Assembly: GCA_963796225.1 (NCBI GenBank)
Contig: CAWCLK010000019.1
Coordinates: 219,216 to 283,215 of the forward strand
Source: CAWCLK01 sp963796225
Lineage (GTDB): Bacteria > Actinomycetota > Nitriliruptoria > Nitriliruptorales > Nitriliruptoraceae
Length of the DNA stretch: 64,000 nucleotides
Direction of reading: 5' to 3'
Below are positions 17,754-29,041 of the stretch, piece by piece (within the stretch, counting starts at the first letter, position 1; each line of letters begins with the position of its first letter). The position numbers and the translations under genes were made by a program. The notes beneath the pieces are model-generated. The model was not told the origin of the DNA, ran no database searches, and was given only the letters and a program-made list of their open reading frames with translations.

Positions 17754-19516
17754 CCGCCCGGCTCCTGGTGCATCTTCTTGAAGGTGCGCAGGGCGGGGGC
17801 CCACAGGTGGGCGACCTGGTCGACGTCGACGTGGATCACCGACGGCTTCCCGGACGCGAGGCACTTCTCCAGGGCGGGCTCGAGCTGGTCGGGGTGGTCG
17901 ACCCGCTCGCCGTGCGCGCCCATGGACCGCGCGAGCTCGTCGAAGGCGATCTCGGCGAAGTCCGCGTAGATGATCTCGTCCTCGTCGAGGCCGCGGTTGC
18001 TGAGCACCTTGCGGGCGACGGTCTTCACCGGCTTCGCCGCGATCTGCTGGCTCATCTTCACCATCCCCCAGGCGCGGTCGGCCAGCACGATCCAGATGAT
18101 CGGCAGCTGGTGGCGCACGGCGCTCTCGACCTCCTGCGGGTGCATGCCGAAGGCGCCGTCACCGATGATGCAGCAGACCGTGCGGTCCGGGGCCGCGACC
18201 TGGGCACCGAGCGACTGGCCCATGCCCGCCCCGAGCATCCCGAACTTGAAGGTCGACAGGATCGACCGGGGGATGCGGGCCTGGTGGAAGAAGTTGGCCC
18301 ACACGGTCGTGTTGCCGCCGTCGAAGACCCACACGGTGTCCTCGGGCAGCACGCGCTGCGCGATGCTCGGGACGTGGGCGGGGTGCACGGGGCGGTCGCG
18401 CGTGGCCAGCGGCTTGTCGAGCTTCGCCCGGTCCTTCATGGCGGCGTCGCGGTAGCCGTCCAGCGTGCGCCGCCGCTCGGCCATCCGCTGGGCGTCCTGG
18501 TCACCGAGGCGCTCGGCCAGGGCGGCCAGCGTCTCGCGGGCGTCGCCGAGGATGGCCAGGTCCACCGGCTTGTTGAGCCCGAGCAGCTCCTCGTCGACGT
18601 CGACCTGCACGTGCTGCTGGCGGCTGGGCGGGGCCCAGTTGGGGGCCTTGCCCCACCAGTCGGTCTCGCCGATCCGCGACCCGACGGTCAGGACCACGTC
18701 GGCCTCGTTGCGGACCCGGTCCACCAGCTCGACGGCGGTCATGGGGATGGCGTGCGGGGAGGTCTCGGGCAGCGCCCCGCGCCCCGCCCACGACGTGGTG
18801 ACCGGCGCCCCGAGCGCCTCGGCGACCCGCGCGAGCTCGGCCTCGGCCCCGGCGTGGAAGATGCCCGCGCCGACGTGGACCAGGGGCTGGCGGGCCTCGG
18901 ACAGCATGCGGGCGGCCCGGGCGACCAGGTCCGGGTCCGGCGACAGGCGCGTGGTCCGGCGGTAGGTGTGGGGCGGGCGGACCTGGGCCTCGTCGATCTC
19001 GCCGGCGCCGTTGAGGACGTCCTCGGGGATGTCGAGGTGGACCACGCCGGGCCGGCCGCGCCACGACAGGCGCAGGGCGCGGCGCAGCATCTCGGGGATC
19101 CGGTCGCGCGAGGGGACGTGCCCGGACCACTTGGTCATCGCACGGGTGACGCCGACCTGGTCGAAGTACTGGTAGGTCCCGCCCCGGTCGGGCGAGCCGA
19201 TGCCGGTCCGGCGGCTGGAGGTCAGCAGCAGGACCCGGTTGCCCTCGCCGTTCTCCACGGCGATGCCCGGCAGCACGTTGGCCACGCCGGGCCCGTTGCT
19301 GGCCATGGCCACGCCGAGCCGGCCGGTCAGGCGCGCGTAGGCGCCGGCCATGTGCATGGCGGAGGTCTCGTGGCGGGGCGAGACGAGGTCGATCCCCACG
19401 CCCGGGAAGCTCGAGTAGAGCCCGAAGTAGGTGCCGTCGATGATGCCGAAGACGGTGTCGACGCCCTCGGCCGCCAGCATGCGGGCGACGAGCTCGCCGC
19501 CGGGTCCCTTGGCCAC
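17750..19516 (-). CDS. Thiamine pyrophosphate-dependent enzyme, acetolactate synthase-like
   Basis: 588-residue three-domain TPP enzyme. The N-terminal PYR domain has the catalytic glutamate in SPRHETSAMHMAGAYAR. The central domain (about 190-330) is FAD/ADP-binding-like, and the C-terminal PP domain has GDGAFGM (Mg-binding Asp). Where the GDG-x26-NN motif normally ends, the sequence is VLADRAWGM, so the usual Asn pair is Ala-Asp; the Asp may still hold the metal. Relatives include acetolactate synthase, oxalyl-CoA decarboxylase and 2-hydroxyacyl-CoA lyase. No regulatory small subunit is nearby, so a catabolic lyase/decarboxylase is more likely than valine synthesis. First gene of the operon, divergent from the PucR regulator. 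Confidence 0.85.
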   Translation of the reverse strand: MAKGPGGELVARMLAAEGVDTVFGIIDGTYFGLYSSFPGVGIDLVSPRHETSAMHMAGAYARLTGRLGVAMASNGPGVANVLPGIAVENGEGNRVLLLTSSRRTGIGSPDRGGTYQYFDQVGVTRAMTKWSGHVPSRDRIPEMLRRALRLSWRGRPGVVHLDIPEDVLNGAGEIDEAQVRPPHTYRRTTRLSPDPDLVARAARMLSEARQPLVHVGAGIFHAGAEAELARVAEALGAPVTTSWAGRGALPETSPHAIPMTAVELVDRVRNEADVVLTVGSRIGETDWWGKAPNWAPPSRQQHVQVDVDEELLGLNKPVDLAILGDARETLAALAERLGDQDAQRMAERRRTLDGYRDAAMKDRAKLDKPLATRDRPVHPAHVPSIAQRVLPEDTVWVFDGGNTTVWANFFHQARIPRSILSTFKFGMLGAGMGQSLGAQVAAPDRTVCCIIGDGAFGMHPQEVESAVRHQLPIIWIVLADRAWGMVKMSQQIAAKPVKTVARKVLSNRGLDEDEIIYADFAEIAFDELARSMGAHGERVDHPDQLEPALEKCLASGKPSVIHVDVDQVAHLWAPALRTFKKMHQEPGG

Positions 19517-19651
19517 GCGTGCTCCCGATCGCTGTGGTCACCTCCAACCTACGTGGCAGCGGCGCCCCGATCGCTGTCCTCGGCTCCCAGCCTTGGCCGT
19601 CCCGTTGTGGCGGATTCCAATATCGTGGAGGCGCGGCGGGAAGGCGGGACC

Positions 19652-20776
19652 ATGGCGACGACCACGGACTGGCGGCCGATCGAGCGGCTCATCGACGTGC
19701 TGGCCAACGACGGGGCGCTGATGGAGGCCGCCGTGGCCGAGGTCCGCACGTCGGTGCCCGAGATCGCCCGGCTCGGGCGCGAGGACATCGCGCGCCACAC
19801 CCGCGCGCTGCTGGCCGCGGCCATGCGGGCGATCGCCGAGCGCCGCGGGCCGTCGCCCGCCGAGCTGGACTTCATCGAGGACCTGGCGGTGACCCGCGCC
19901 CAGCAGGGCGTGGCCATCCACGACGTGCTGGCCGCCATCCACGTGGCGCAACGCCACATCTGGCACCGCGCCCGCGAGCTCGCCCCGACCCACGACGCGG
20001 CGCTGCCGCTGCTGCTGGACGCCCGCGAGCTCTACGAGGACTGGGCCGAGCAGGTGCGCGGTCGCCTGATCGTGGCGCACCGCCAGACCGAGCTGGCGCG
20101 GACGCGCTCGCGCCGGGACCGGCAGGGCCAGCTGCTGCGGCGACTGCTCGAGGGCGGGTCGGCCGCGGTCCTGGCCGCGGCCGAGGCCGAGCTGCCCGCC
20201 ACGCGCCTGTGGGTGGTGCACGTCGCCGCGGGGGCGGACGCGGCCGTGGCACTGGCCGAGGACCGGCTGCGGACGGGACCGGCCGACCTGTTCACCGTCC
20301 TCGGCGAGGCGCTGGTCGGCGTGCTGGCCGGCCCGCCCCGGACCGGCGCCGACACGCTGGTGGGACTGGCCGGCCCGGTGTCGGCCGAGGAGCTCGACAC
20401 CGCCGCGTCGTGGGCGCGGCGGGCCCACGACGCCGCGCGGGCGACGGGGCGGACGGGGCTGGTGCCCGTGACCGACGTCGCCCTGGCCGTCGCACTCCGC
20501 GACGCCGGGGACCTCGGCCAGCTGCTGCGGCACAGCCGCCTGGCCGCCCTCGACCCCGACCAGCCCTTCGCGGTCGAGCTGGCCACCACGGTCCGGCTGC
20601 ACCTCGAGCTCGACGGCGTGGTCGAGGCCACCGCCGCGCGCCTGTTCGTGCACCCCAACACGGTCCGCCACCGGCTCAAGCGGTTCACGGAGCTGACCGG
20701 CGTCGAGCTCGACGGGACCTTCCGCGCCGTCGAGACGTGGTGGGCGGTGTCGGACTGGCTGGCCGCCCGGGCGTGA
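19652..20776 (+). CDS. PucR/CdaR-family transcriptional regulator
   Basis: 374 residues. The N-terminal half has a helical RsbR-like/sensor module (about 1-165), a central GGDEF-related region, and at the end the PucR-type helix-turn-helix ARLFVHPNTVRHRLKRFTEL. The ATG at 19652 follows GGAAGGCGGGACC; longer in-frame reading upstream enters the divergent gene. Only 135 bases separate it from the TPP enzyme start at 19516, so this regulator probably controls the divergent operon, as PucR members often do in response to a pathway metabolite. The ligand is unknown. Confidence 0.87.
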   Translation: MATTTDWRPIERLIDVLANDGALMEAAVAEVRTSVPEIARLGREDIARHTRALLAAAMRAIAERRGPSPAELDFIEDLAVTRAQQGVAIHDVLAAIHVAQRHIWHRARELAPTHDAALPLLLDARELYEDWAEQVRGRLIVAHRQTELARTRSRRDRQGQLLRRLLEGGSAAVLAAAEAELPATRLWVVHVAAGADAAVALAEDRLRTGPADLFTVLGEALVGVLAGPPRTGADTLVGLAGPVSAEELDTAASWARRAHDAARATGRTGLVPVTDVALAVALRDAGDLGQLLRHSRLAALDPDQPFAVELATTVRLHLELDGVVEATAARLFVHPNTVRHRLKRFTELTGVELDGTFRAVETWWAVSDWLAARA

Positions 20777-20782
20777 GCGGGC

Positions 20783-21581
20783 TCAGCCCACGTCGGCGGC
20801 CAGGCGCGCGGCCACGGACTCGCCGCAGGTAGGGCAGCAACGCGTACAGGCGACGTCCCGGGCACAGCGTCCCGGCGCCGGTGTCGCGGTGGCCGTCGAT
20901 CGCCGGCAGCACCACCCGGGTGCCCGTGGGGTAGCGCGTCTTGGATCCGCCGGTCGAGACCGCCGGGACCGTGGACGCGGGGTCGATGTCGTACTGGTCG
21001 GCGAGGAAGGCCATCAGGTCGGCGGCGGCCTGCACCGCCGCGCGCGTCGGCTTGACGTCCTGGAAGTCGCCGATGAAGACGACCCCGATGGCGTTGTCGT
21101 TGAACCCCTGGGCGTGCGCCCCGTTGCGCACCCGTCGGGTGATGTCGCTGGGCAGCGGTCCGCGCCCCTGCCAGACCCGCCCGAAGGGGTCGACGGCGTA
21201 GTGGTAGCCGATCTCGTCGAACCCGCGGGCGCGGTGGGCCTTGCAGATCAGCCGCATGGCGCGCGGGACCTCGCCCCGCGACTCGACCACGGGCGCGTGG
21301 GTGTGGTGGACGGTGATCCGGTGCGGGGCGGTGCGATCGCCGGTGCTGACCGGGCAGGTGCCCCGGGGGTCCCACTCGGTGCGGGGGATGACCTGCGGGG
21401 CGGGCACGCCGGCGGGGCGCACCGCGTCGGCGGCGACCAGCGCGGCCTGCCCCCCGACGCCCCGGTCGACGGACGCGGCCACGTCGGCGACGGGCAGGCC
21501 GGGCGTGGCGGCGGTGGCCACCATCAGCAGGGCGGTCAGCATCAGCACGAGCCGGGTGCAGGCCAGCGAGCGCGCACGCAT
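20783..21581 (-). CDS. Secreted N-acetylmuramoyl-L-alanine amidase / PGRP-like (apparent frameshift)
   Basis: About 266 residues: Sec signal peptide (LVLMLTALLMVATAATPG), then a PGRP/Amidase_2 domain with HHTH, GYHYAVDPFGRVWQGR, GHRDTGAGT and CPG. The zinc ligands His/His/Cys are all present. At the C-terminus the frame shown by the paralogue (LPRLRDGVVRRLELAAA) is recovered as LPYLR...ESVAARLAADVG, stop at 20783, if one base is added near 20820-20832. The uncorrected ORF instead runs about 90 bases into the opposing PucR gene. It cleaves the amide bond between muramic acid and the stem peptide. Tandem paralogue upstream at 21815. Confidence 0.82.
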
Positions 21582-21753
21582 GAGGACCTCGTGGAGGGGA
21601 GGGGAACGAGGGCATGTTCGCCCGAGCCGCGCACTTCCCCACGCCCCGAACGACTGCCCCGGAGGGTACGGGCGTTCGGTCCCCCCGCACGGTCTGCCAC
21701 CCGATGTTGCGCAGGGCGAACACCGGGAACACGCGGCCGCCCGACATCGATGC

Positions 21754-21792
21754 TGCGGAGGTTCCGATCACCCGCTGACCGAAACCTCCGCA
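21754..21792 (-). terminator. Stem-loop after the Tat-type amidase gene
   Basis: TGCGGAGGTT and AACCTCCGCA pair perfectly across a 19-base loop, 22 bases downstream of the stop at 21815. No T-run follows. It lies in the 233-base gap between the two amidase genes and is most simply a terminator of the upstream one. Confidence 0.5.
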
Positions 21793-21814
21793 CCAACGGT
21801 CCGTGGGCCGCGGG

Positions 21815-22647
21815 TCAGGCAGCCGCGAGCTCGAGGCGGCGCACGACGCCGTCGCGAAGACGGGGCAACCGGGCGTAGAGCTGCTCGCCGGGACAGGCGG
21901 TGCCGGCACCGGTGTCGCGGTGGCCGCAGATCGTGGGCAGCTGACGCGCTCGCCGGTGTCGTAGCGGGTCACGGGGCCGCCGGTGGACCGGGCGCGGACC
22001 GTGGCGTGGGGGTCGATGTCGTAGCGCCACGCCAGGTAGGCGGCGAGCTGTTCGAGGGCCAGGAACGCCTCGGTGGTCGGCGGCCGCTCCTCGAAGTCGC
22101 CGATCAGCACGATGCCGATCGAGTTGTCGTTGAAGCCCTGGGCGTGGGCGCCGTTGCGGACCCGCTCGGGCAGGTCCGGCGGGACCGGCCCGCGGGCCTG
22201 CCAGGTGCCGCCGAAGGGGTCGACCGCGTAGTGGTAGCCGATGCCCCCGAAGTCGCGTTCGATGTGGGAGCGGCAGATCGACTGCAGCGCCCCGGGCACC
22301 TCGTCGGGGGCCTGCACCACCGGCTCGTGGGTGTGGTGGACGTGGACGCGGGCGGGGCGGGTGCGGGCGCCGGGCTCGATGCGGCAGCCGCCGGCGGTGT
22401 CCCACCGGTCCCGCGGGACCACGTCGGGCACCGGCGGGGCGGGGCCGTCGGTCACGCCCCGCGACGGCCGGTCGGTCAGCGCCGAACGGGTCCCCACGGC
22501 GGTCGGCGCGGGGTCGTCCTCACGTCGCAGCACGGGCACGGCCGCGGCCACCGCGAGCCCCATCGCGGTCAGGCCGAACGTGCGGCGGCTGACGTCGGAC
22601 GGGGTGGGCAGCTGCACGTGGAGGTCGCTCCTCGGGGCGCTCGGCAT
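21815..22647 (-). CDS. Tat-exported N-acetylmuramoyl-L-alanine amidase / PGRP-like (apparent frameshift)
   Basis: About 278 residues. The N-terminus carries a twin-arginine signal (SRRTFGLTAMGLAVAAAVPV). The PGRP/Amidase_2 domain has HHTH, GYHYAVDPFGGTWQAR, and, after a one-base correction near 21940-21945, GHRDTGAGTACPGEQLY and the end RRLELAAA. The middle FNDNSIGIVLIGDFEE is nearly identical in pattern to the neighbour at 20783-21581, so the pair arose by tandem duplication, but one uses Tat and the other Sec. The ATG at 22647 is the first in frame before the twin arginines. Cell-wall hydrolase or peptidoglycan-sensing protein. Confidence 0.82.
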
Positions 22648-22787
22648 CGGTGGGGCCACGTTCCACGGTAGGAGCCGTGAGGGCGCGTGACCCGTCCTGC
22701 CGTCCCCCCGTCCGTGCGACGGCGGCGAATAGGGTGGCGGGTCCACCCCGACCCTGCCCCGCCCGCCGATCGCGACCAGGTGCGCCC

Positions 22788-25010
<2,223 letters not shown>

Positions 25011-25012
25011 TC

Positions 25013-25300
25013 GACGGCGTGGCCGTGGACCTCGAACGGCTGCGTGGGTTCGGGCTGCGGCTGGTGATCGACCTGCGCCAGGCCACCGAGCGTGACACCT
25101 TCGGGGTCGTCACGACCGACGTCGCCGCCCGGCACGCGCACCTGCCGGTGTTCGACGCGCTGACCGGGTCGGGGCGCTCCGAGCTGCTCGCCGTCCAGCC
25201 CGACGGGGCGTGGACCCGCCCCGAGGTGATGCTGGCCTTCCTCGACCTCGTCGCCGACCGGCACGGGTCGGGGCCGGGTTCCTGGCGACGCGCCCCGGCG
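25013..25300 (+). pseudogene. Remnant of a protein-tyrosine-phosphatase-like gene
   Basis: One frame encodes LERLRGFGLRLVIDLRQATE, followed by ERDTFGVVTTD, HLPVFDAL and MLAFLDLVADR. This resembles the N-terminal half of tyrosine/serine phosphatases of the Y_phosphatase3 type. The leading RDLGG segment and the catalytic HCxxGKDR loop are both missing, no start codon with a ribosome site is seen, and the frame then runs into the opposing uvrA-like gene. It fills the 290 bases between icd and that gene. Likely a decayed fragment. Confidence 0.45.
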
Positions 25301-25301
25301 A

Positions 25302-27641
25302 TCAGCCGCCGACGTAGGCCGCCAGGGCCTTCGCGGTCAGCGTCGTGCCGTCGGCGACCAGGTCGGCCGGCGTGCCCTCGAAGACGACCCGGCCCCCGTC
25401 GTGTCCGGCGCCCGGCCCCATGTCGATGATCCAGTCCGCGTGCGCCATGACCGCCTCGTGGTGCTCGACGACGACCACTGACGTCCCGTCGTCCACGAGC
25501 CGGTCGAGCAGCCCGAGCAGCTGGTCGACGTCGGCCAGGTGCAGGCCGGTGGTCGGTTCGTCCAGCACGTAGACGCCGCTGTCCTGGCCCATGTGCGTGG
25601 CCAGCTTCAGCCGCTGGCGCTCGCCGCCCGACAGGGTCGTGAGGGGCTGGCCGAGCCGCAGGTACCCGAGCCCGACGGCGGCCAGGCGTTCGAGGATCCG
25701 GTGGGCGGCCGGGATGCGGGCGTCGCCCTCGCCGAAGAACGCCTCGGCCTCCTCGACCGACATGGCGAGCACCTCGGCGATGTTGCGGTCGCCGAGCGTG
25801 TGCTCGAGCACCTCGGGCCGGAAGCGCCGGCCCTCGCAGTCCTCGCAGGGGATGGCCACGGTCGCCATGGTGGGCAGGTCGGTGTAGATCGCGCCGTTGC
25901 CGTTGCAGGTCGGGCACGCCCCCTCGGAGTTCGCGCTGAACAGGGCGGCGCTGACGTCGTTGGCCTTCGCGAACGCCTTGCGGACCGGGTCGAGCAGACC
26001 GGTGTAGGTCGCCGGGTAGCTGCGCCGGGACCCGCGGATGCGGGTCTGGTCGATGGCGACCACGTCGACGTCGGACGGCATCGAGCCGTGCACCAGCGAG
26101 CTCTTGCCGGACCCGGCCACGCCGGTGACCACGGCCAGCACGCCGAGCGGGATGTCGACGTCGACGTCCTGCAGGTTGTGGGTCGTGGCCCCGCGGACCT
26201 CGATGGTCCCCGTCGGGGTGCGCACGGCGTCCTTCAGGGTGGCGCGGTCGTCGAGGTGGCGCCCCGTCACGGTGTCGCTCGCCCGCAGGCCCGCGACGTC
26301 GCCCTCGTAGCAGACGGTCCCGCCCTCGGTCCCTGCCCCGGGGCCGAGGTCGACGACGTGGTCGGCGGCCTCGATCGTCTGCGGCTCGTGCTCGACGACC
26401 AGCACCGTGTTGCCCTTGTCCCGCAGTGCCAGCAGCAGGTCGTTCATGCGCTGGATGTCGTGGGGGTGCAGGCCGGTGGTGGGCTCGTCGAACACGTAGG
26501 TCACGTCGGTCAGCGCGGACCCGAGGTGGCGGACCATCTTCACGCGCTGGCCCTCGCCGCCCGACAGGGTGCCGGTGGGCCGTTCCAGCGACAGGTAGCC
26601 GAGGCCGATCCGGACGAACGCGTCCAGCGCCGCACGCAGGTTGACGAGCAGCGGGCCCACGGACGGGTCCTCGAGCTCGTCCACCCAGGTGACGAGGTCC
26701 CGGATCTCCCTGCGGCAGAGCTCGGCGATGCTGGCGCCCCGGATCGTCGAGGACCGCGCGGCCTCGGCCAGGCGGGTGCCGTCGCACGCGGGACAGTCGA
26801 CGAAGGTCGCGGCGCGGTCCACGAACCGTCGGATGTGCGGCTGCAGCGACTCGCGGTCCTTGGAGAACATCGACGACTGCAGCCGGACGAGCAGCCCCTC
26901 GTAGGTGCGGTTGATGCCCCCGATCTTCATCCGGGTGCCCTCGTGGTGCAGGAAGTCGTGCAGCTCCTGCTCCGAGTAGTCGCGGATGGCCTTGTCGGGG
27001 TCGAGCAGCCCGGACTCGGTGTAGAGCTTCACCATCCACCCGTCGGCGGTGTAGGTGGGCACGGTGATGGCGCCCTCGTTGAGGGACTTCGTCTCGTCGT
27101 AACCTCGGCCAGGTCGACGTGCGGCACGCGGCCCAGCCCCTCGCACTCCGGACACATGCCACCGGTCCGGCTGAACGAGACCTTTCCGCCCTCGCGGTCC
27201 CGACCTTGATCGAGCCGCTGGCGGACACGGACGCGACGTTGAAGGAGAACGCGCTGGGCGGTCCGACGTGCGGTCCCCGAGCCGGCTGAACAGGATGCGC
27301 AGCATGGCGTGGACGTCGGTGACGGTGCCGACCGTGGACCGGGCGTCGCCGCCGACGCGTTCCTGGTCGACGACGATGGCGGTGGTCAGCCCGTCGAGCA
27401 CGTCGACCTCGGGGCGGGCCATCTGGGGCATGAAGCCCTGCACGAACGTGCTGTAGGTCTCGTTGATCAGCCGTTGCGATTCGGCCGCGATGGTGTGGAA
27501 GGCCAGCGAGCTCTTGCCGGACCCCGACACGCCCGTGAAGACCGTGAGCCGGCGCTTGGGCAGCTCGACGCTGATGTCGCGCAGGTTGTTGACCCGCGCC
27601 CCGTGGACACGGATCCGGTCGTGGCTGTCGGCCACGTGCAT
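25302..27641 (-). CDS. UvrA-like ABC-ATPase, class II (antibiotic-resistance type), three local frameshifts
   Basis: About 780 residues, the size of the shorter UvrA2/DrrC-type proteins. Both ABC domains are present: Walker A GVSGSGKS (about 37) and GVAGSGKS; signatures LSGGEGQRVK and LSGGERQRLK; Walker B VFDEPTTGLH and VLDEPTTGLH. Zinc-finger cysteines CPACDG and CPTCNG are visible. Between 27101 and 27275 three one-base omissions (near 27101, 27203 and 27272) hide a conserved stretch that, corrected, reads PHVGPPSAFSFNVASVSASG, then SFSRTGGMCPECEGLGR and YDETKSLNEG. The ATG at 27641 starts MHVADSHDRIRVHG. Binds damaged or drug-modified DNA. Confidence 0.87.
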   Translation of the reverse strand: MHVADSHDRIRVHGARVNNLRDISVELPKRRLTVFTGVSGSGKSSLAFHTIAAESQRLINETYSTFVQGFMPQMARPEVDVLDGLTTAIVVDQERVGGDARSTVGTVTDVHAMLRILFSRLGDRTSDRPARSPSTSRPCPPAARSRSGPRGRKGLVQPDRWHVSGVRGAGPRAARRPGRGYDETKSLNEGAITVPTYTADGWMVKLYTESGLLDPDKAIRDYSEQELHDFLHHEGTRMKIGGINRTYEGLLVRLQSSMFSKDRESLQPHIRRFVDRAATFVDCPACDGTRLAEAARSSTIRGASIAELCRREIRDLVTWVDELEDPSVGPLLVNLRAALDAFVRIGLGYLSLERPTGTLSGGEGQRVKMVRHLGSALTDVTYVFDEPTTGLHPHDIQRMNDLLLALRDKGNTVLVVEHEPQTIEAADHVVDLGPGAGTEGGTVCYEGDVAGLRASDTVTGRHLDDRATLKDAVRTPTGTIEVRGATTHNLQDVDVDIPLGVLAVVTGVAGSGKSSLVHGSMPSDVDVVAIDQTRIRGSRRSYPATYTGLLDPVRKAFAKANDVSAALFSANSEGACPTCNGNGAIYTDLPTMATVAIPCEDCEGRRFRPEVLEHTLGDRNIAEVLAMSVEEAEAFFGEGDARIPAAHRILERLAAVGLGYLRLGQPLTTLSGGERQRLKLATHMGQDSGVYVLDEPTTGLHLADVDQLLGLLDRLVDDGTSVVVVEHHEAVMAHADWIIDMGPGAGHDGGRVVFEGTPADLVADGTTLTAKALAAYVGG

Positions 27642-27784
27642 CAGGCCAGCTCCTGGATCCGCACGAGGCGGCCGTCCCCCCCTCCTCCTCTTCCCCAGAC
27701 AGCCTGCTACTCGCGGTCGATCCTCGCACGGCGCACGCCCCGCCCCTACGCTTGCCAGCACCACGCATCGTCCCGGAGCCCTTC

Positions 27785-28258
27785 GTGCCAGACGACACCG
27801 GCGCCCGCGCGCGCCCGGACACCGGGCCGCTGGACGATGCGCTGACGCGGCTGGTGCGGCGCATGCGCCACCCACGGGTGCGGCGTCGGCTCACGGCCGG
27901 CGTGGCCGACCCGCTCGAACGGGCCCAGCACATCGTGCTGCACCGGATCTCGCTGCTCGAGCCCGTGCGGCTGTCGGAGCTCGCGGCGGAGCTGGACGTG
28001 GACGCCTCCACGGCCAGCCGCCAGGTGGCCCAGCTGCTCACCGACGGGATGGTCGAGCGCCGCCCCGACCCCGACGACGGCCGGGCCTCGCAGCTGACCA
28101 CCACGCGCCGCGGGCGGCGGGCGATCACGTCGATGCGCACGGCCCGCCAGCAGGCGCTGGCCGACGTCGTGGCCGACTGGTCCCCGGCCGACCTGCAGGC
28201 GCTGGTGGACGGGCTCACCCGGCTGGCCGACGGCCTCGACGCGCCCGAGGGCACCTGA
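27785..28258 (+). CDS. MarR-family transcriptional regulator
   Basis: 157-residue winged-helix repressor. HTH region LSELAAELDVDASTASRQVA, followed by the wing DPDDGRASQLTTTRRG, is the MarR signature. The GTG at 27785 has an upstream GGAG, and TACGCT at 27747-27752 is a good -10, which rules out the longer TTG start at 27752 because it lies inside the promoter. It is divergent from the UvrA-like gene with 143 bases between, so it may repress itself and that gene; target ligand unknown. Confidence 0.82.
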   Translation: MPDDTGARARPDTGPLDDALTRLVRRMRHPRVRRRLTAGVADPLERAQHIVLHRISLLEPVRLSELAAELDVDASTASRQVAQLLTDGMVERRPDPDDGRASQLTTTRRGRRAITSMRTARQQALADVVADWSPADLQALVDGLTRLADGLDAPEGT

Positions 28259-28308
28259 CCGCCATCGGGCGATCGGCCCGCCGCCGGGGGGTCCAGCGGC
28301 CCTGCTCG

Positions 28309-28366
28309 TCCTGCAGGAGCGTGCGTAGCGTGCAGGGCATGCAGGACCTGCACGCGCAGCCTGCAC
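28309..28366 (+). promoter_or_regulatory. Cluster of TGCAGG/CCTGCA half-sites with a TAGCGT -10 candidate
   Basis: Within about 60 bases there are at least five copies of TGCAGG or its complement CCTGCA: the palindrome CCTGCAGG at 28310-28317, TGCAGG at 28331 and 28341, and CCTGCA at 28347 and 28360. GTGCAGG (28330-28336) and CCTGCAC (28347-28353) form an inverted repeat with a ten-base centre. TAGCGT at 28326-28331 could be the -10 of the regulator-SQR operon, whose first start is at 28385. The arrangement suggests several regulator molecules bind across the promoter, probably the product of the first gene. Confidence 0.5.
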
Positions 28367-28384
28367 CACTGGCAGGAGCCCGTC

Positions 28385-29041
28385 GTGGCTACCGACCTCC
28401 TCACCGCCGCCCAGGTCGGGCAGATGCTGGACCTGGACACCTCCACGGTCTACCGCATGGCGGGGGACGGTCGTCTGGCGGCCGTGCGCGTGGGGCGCCA
28501 GTGGCGCTTCCCCGCCGACCGGCTCGCCCGGGCACTGGAGTCCGGGATCCCGGCGACGGCGGTGGCCTGCGCCCCGTACGTGCCTGCCACGGGTCCTGCC
28601 GCGGGGCCGGTCCCCGACGTCATGTCCACCGTCATGGACCTGGTGGCCCGGGCACTCGGCGTGACCATGCTCGTCACCGACATGCAGGGCCGCCCCGTCA
28701 CCGACGTCGCCAACCCCTGTCCGTGGTTCCGCGACCACGCCGGTGACCCACAGGTCGTCGCCGAGTGCCTCGACGAGTGGCGCGCCCTGGCCAGCGAGCT
28801 CGACCTCACGCCCCACTTCCGGATGGGCCGCCACGGCTTCCTGTGCGCTCGCACCTTCCTGCGTTCGGGCACCGAGCTGACCGGCATGGTCCTGGTCGGG
28901 GGCGTCGCACCCGACGTGGCGGACGCCGGCGCCGACGGCCTGCACCACCTCGACGCCGCGGCGCGCCAGCACGTGCTGGACATGCTGCCGCGCGTCGCCG
29001 CCGCCCTCTCCACCCTCTCTCCGAACAGGAGTCCGTCATGA
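28385..29041 (+). CDS. Excisionase-type HTH plus PocR-domain regulator
   Basis: 218 residues. The N-terminal 50 residues are a MerR/excisionase-like DNA-binding domain (LLTAAQVGQMLDLDTSTVYR, then RVGRQWRFPADRL). Residues about 75-215 match the PocR sensory domain: VTMLVTDMQGRPVTDVANPC, a conserved Cys-containing loop with FLCARTF, and GMVLVGGV. PocR domains bind small hydrophobic or redox-active ligands, and the Cys pair here (CPWF and FLCA) could sense sulfide or redox. GTG at 28385 follows GGCAGGAGCC. Its stop overlaps the SQR start (ATGA). Probably the local activator/repressor of the sulfur operon and the binder of the upstream TGCAGG cluster. Confidence 0.78.
   Translation: MATDLLTAAQVGQMLDLDTSTVYRMAGDGRLAAVRVGRQWRFPADRLARALESGIPATAVACAPYVPATGPAAGPVPDVMSTVMDLVARALGVTMLVTDMQGRPVTDVANPCPWFRDHAGDPQVVAECLDEWRALASELDLTPHFRMGRHGFLCARTFLRSGTELTGMVLVGGVAPDVADAGADGLHHLDAAARQHVLDMLPRVAAALSTLSPNRSPS

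Noticed and set aside
17768..19651. Extension of the PucR protein to a 1002-residue ORF starting at 17768
   Set aside because: The first 628 codons are the antisense of the TPP enzyme gene; PucR homology begins at 19652.
27752..27784. TTG at 27752 as the MarR start
   Set aside because: It falls on the TACGCT -10 candidate; the GTG at 27785 with an upstream GGAG fits better.
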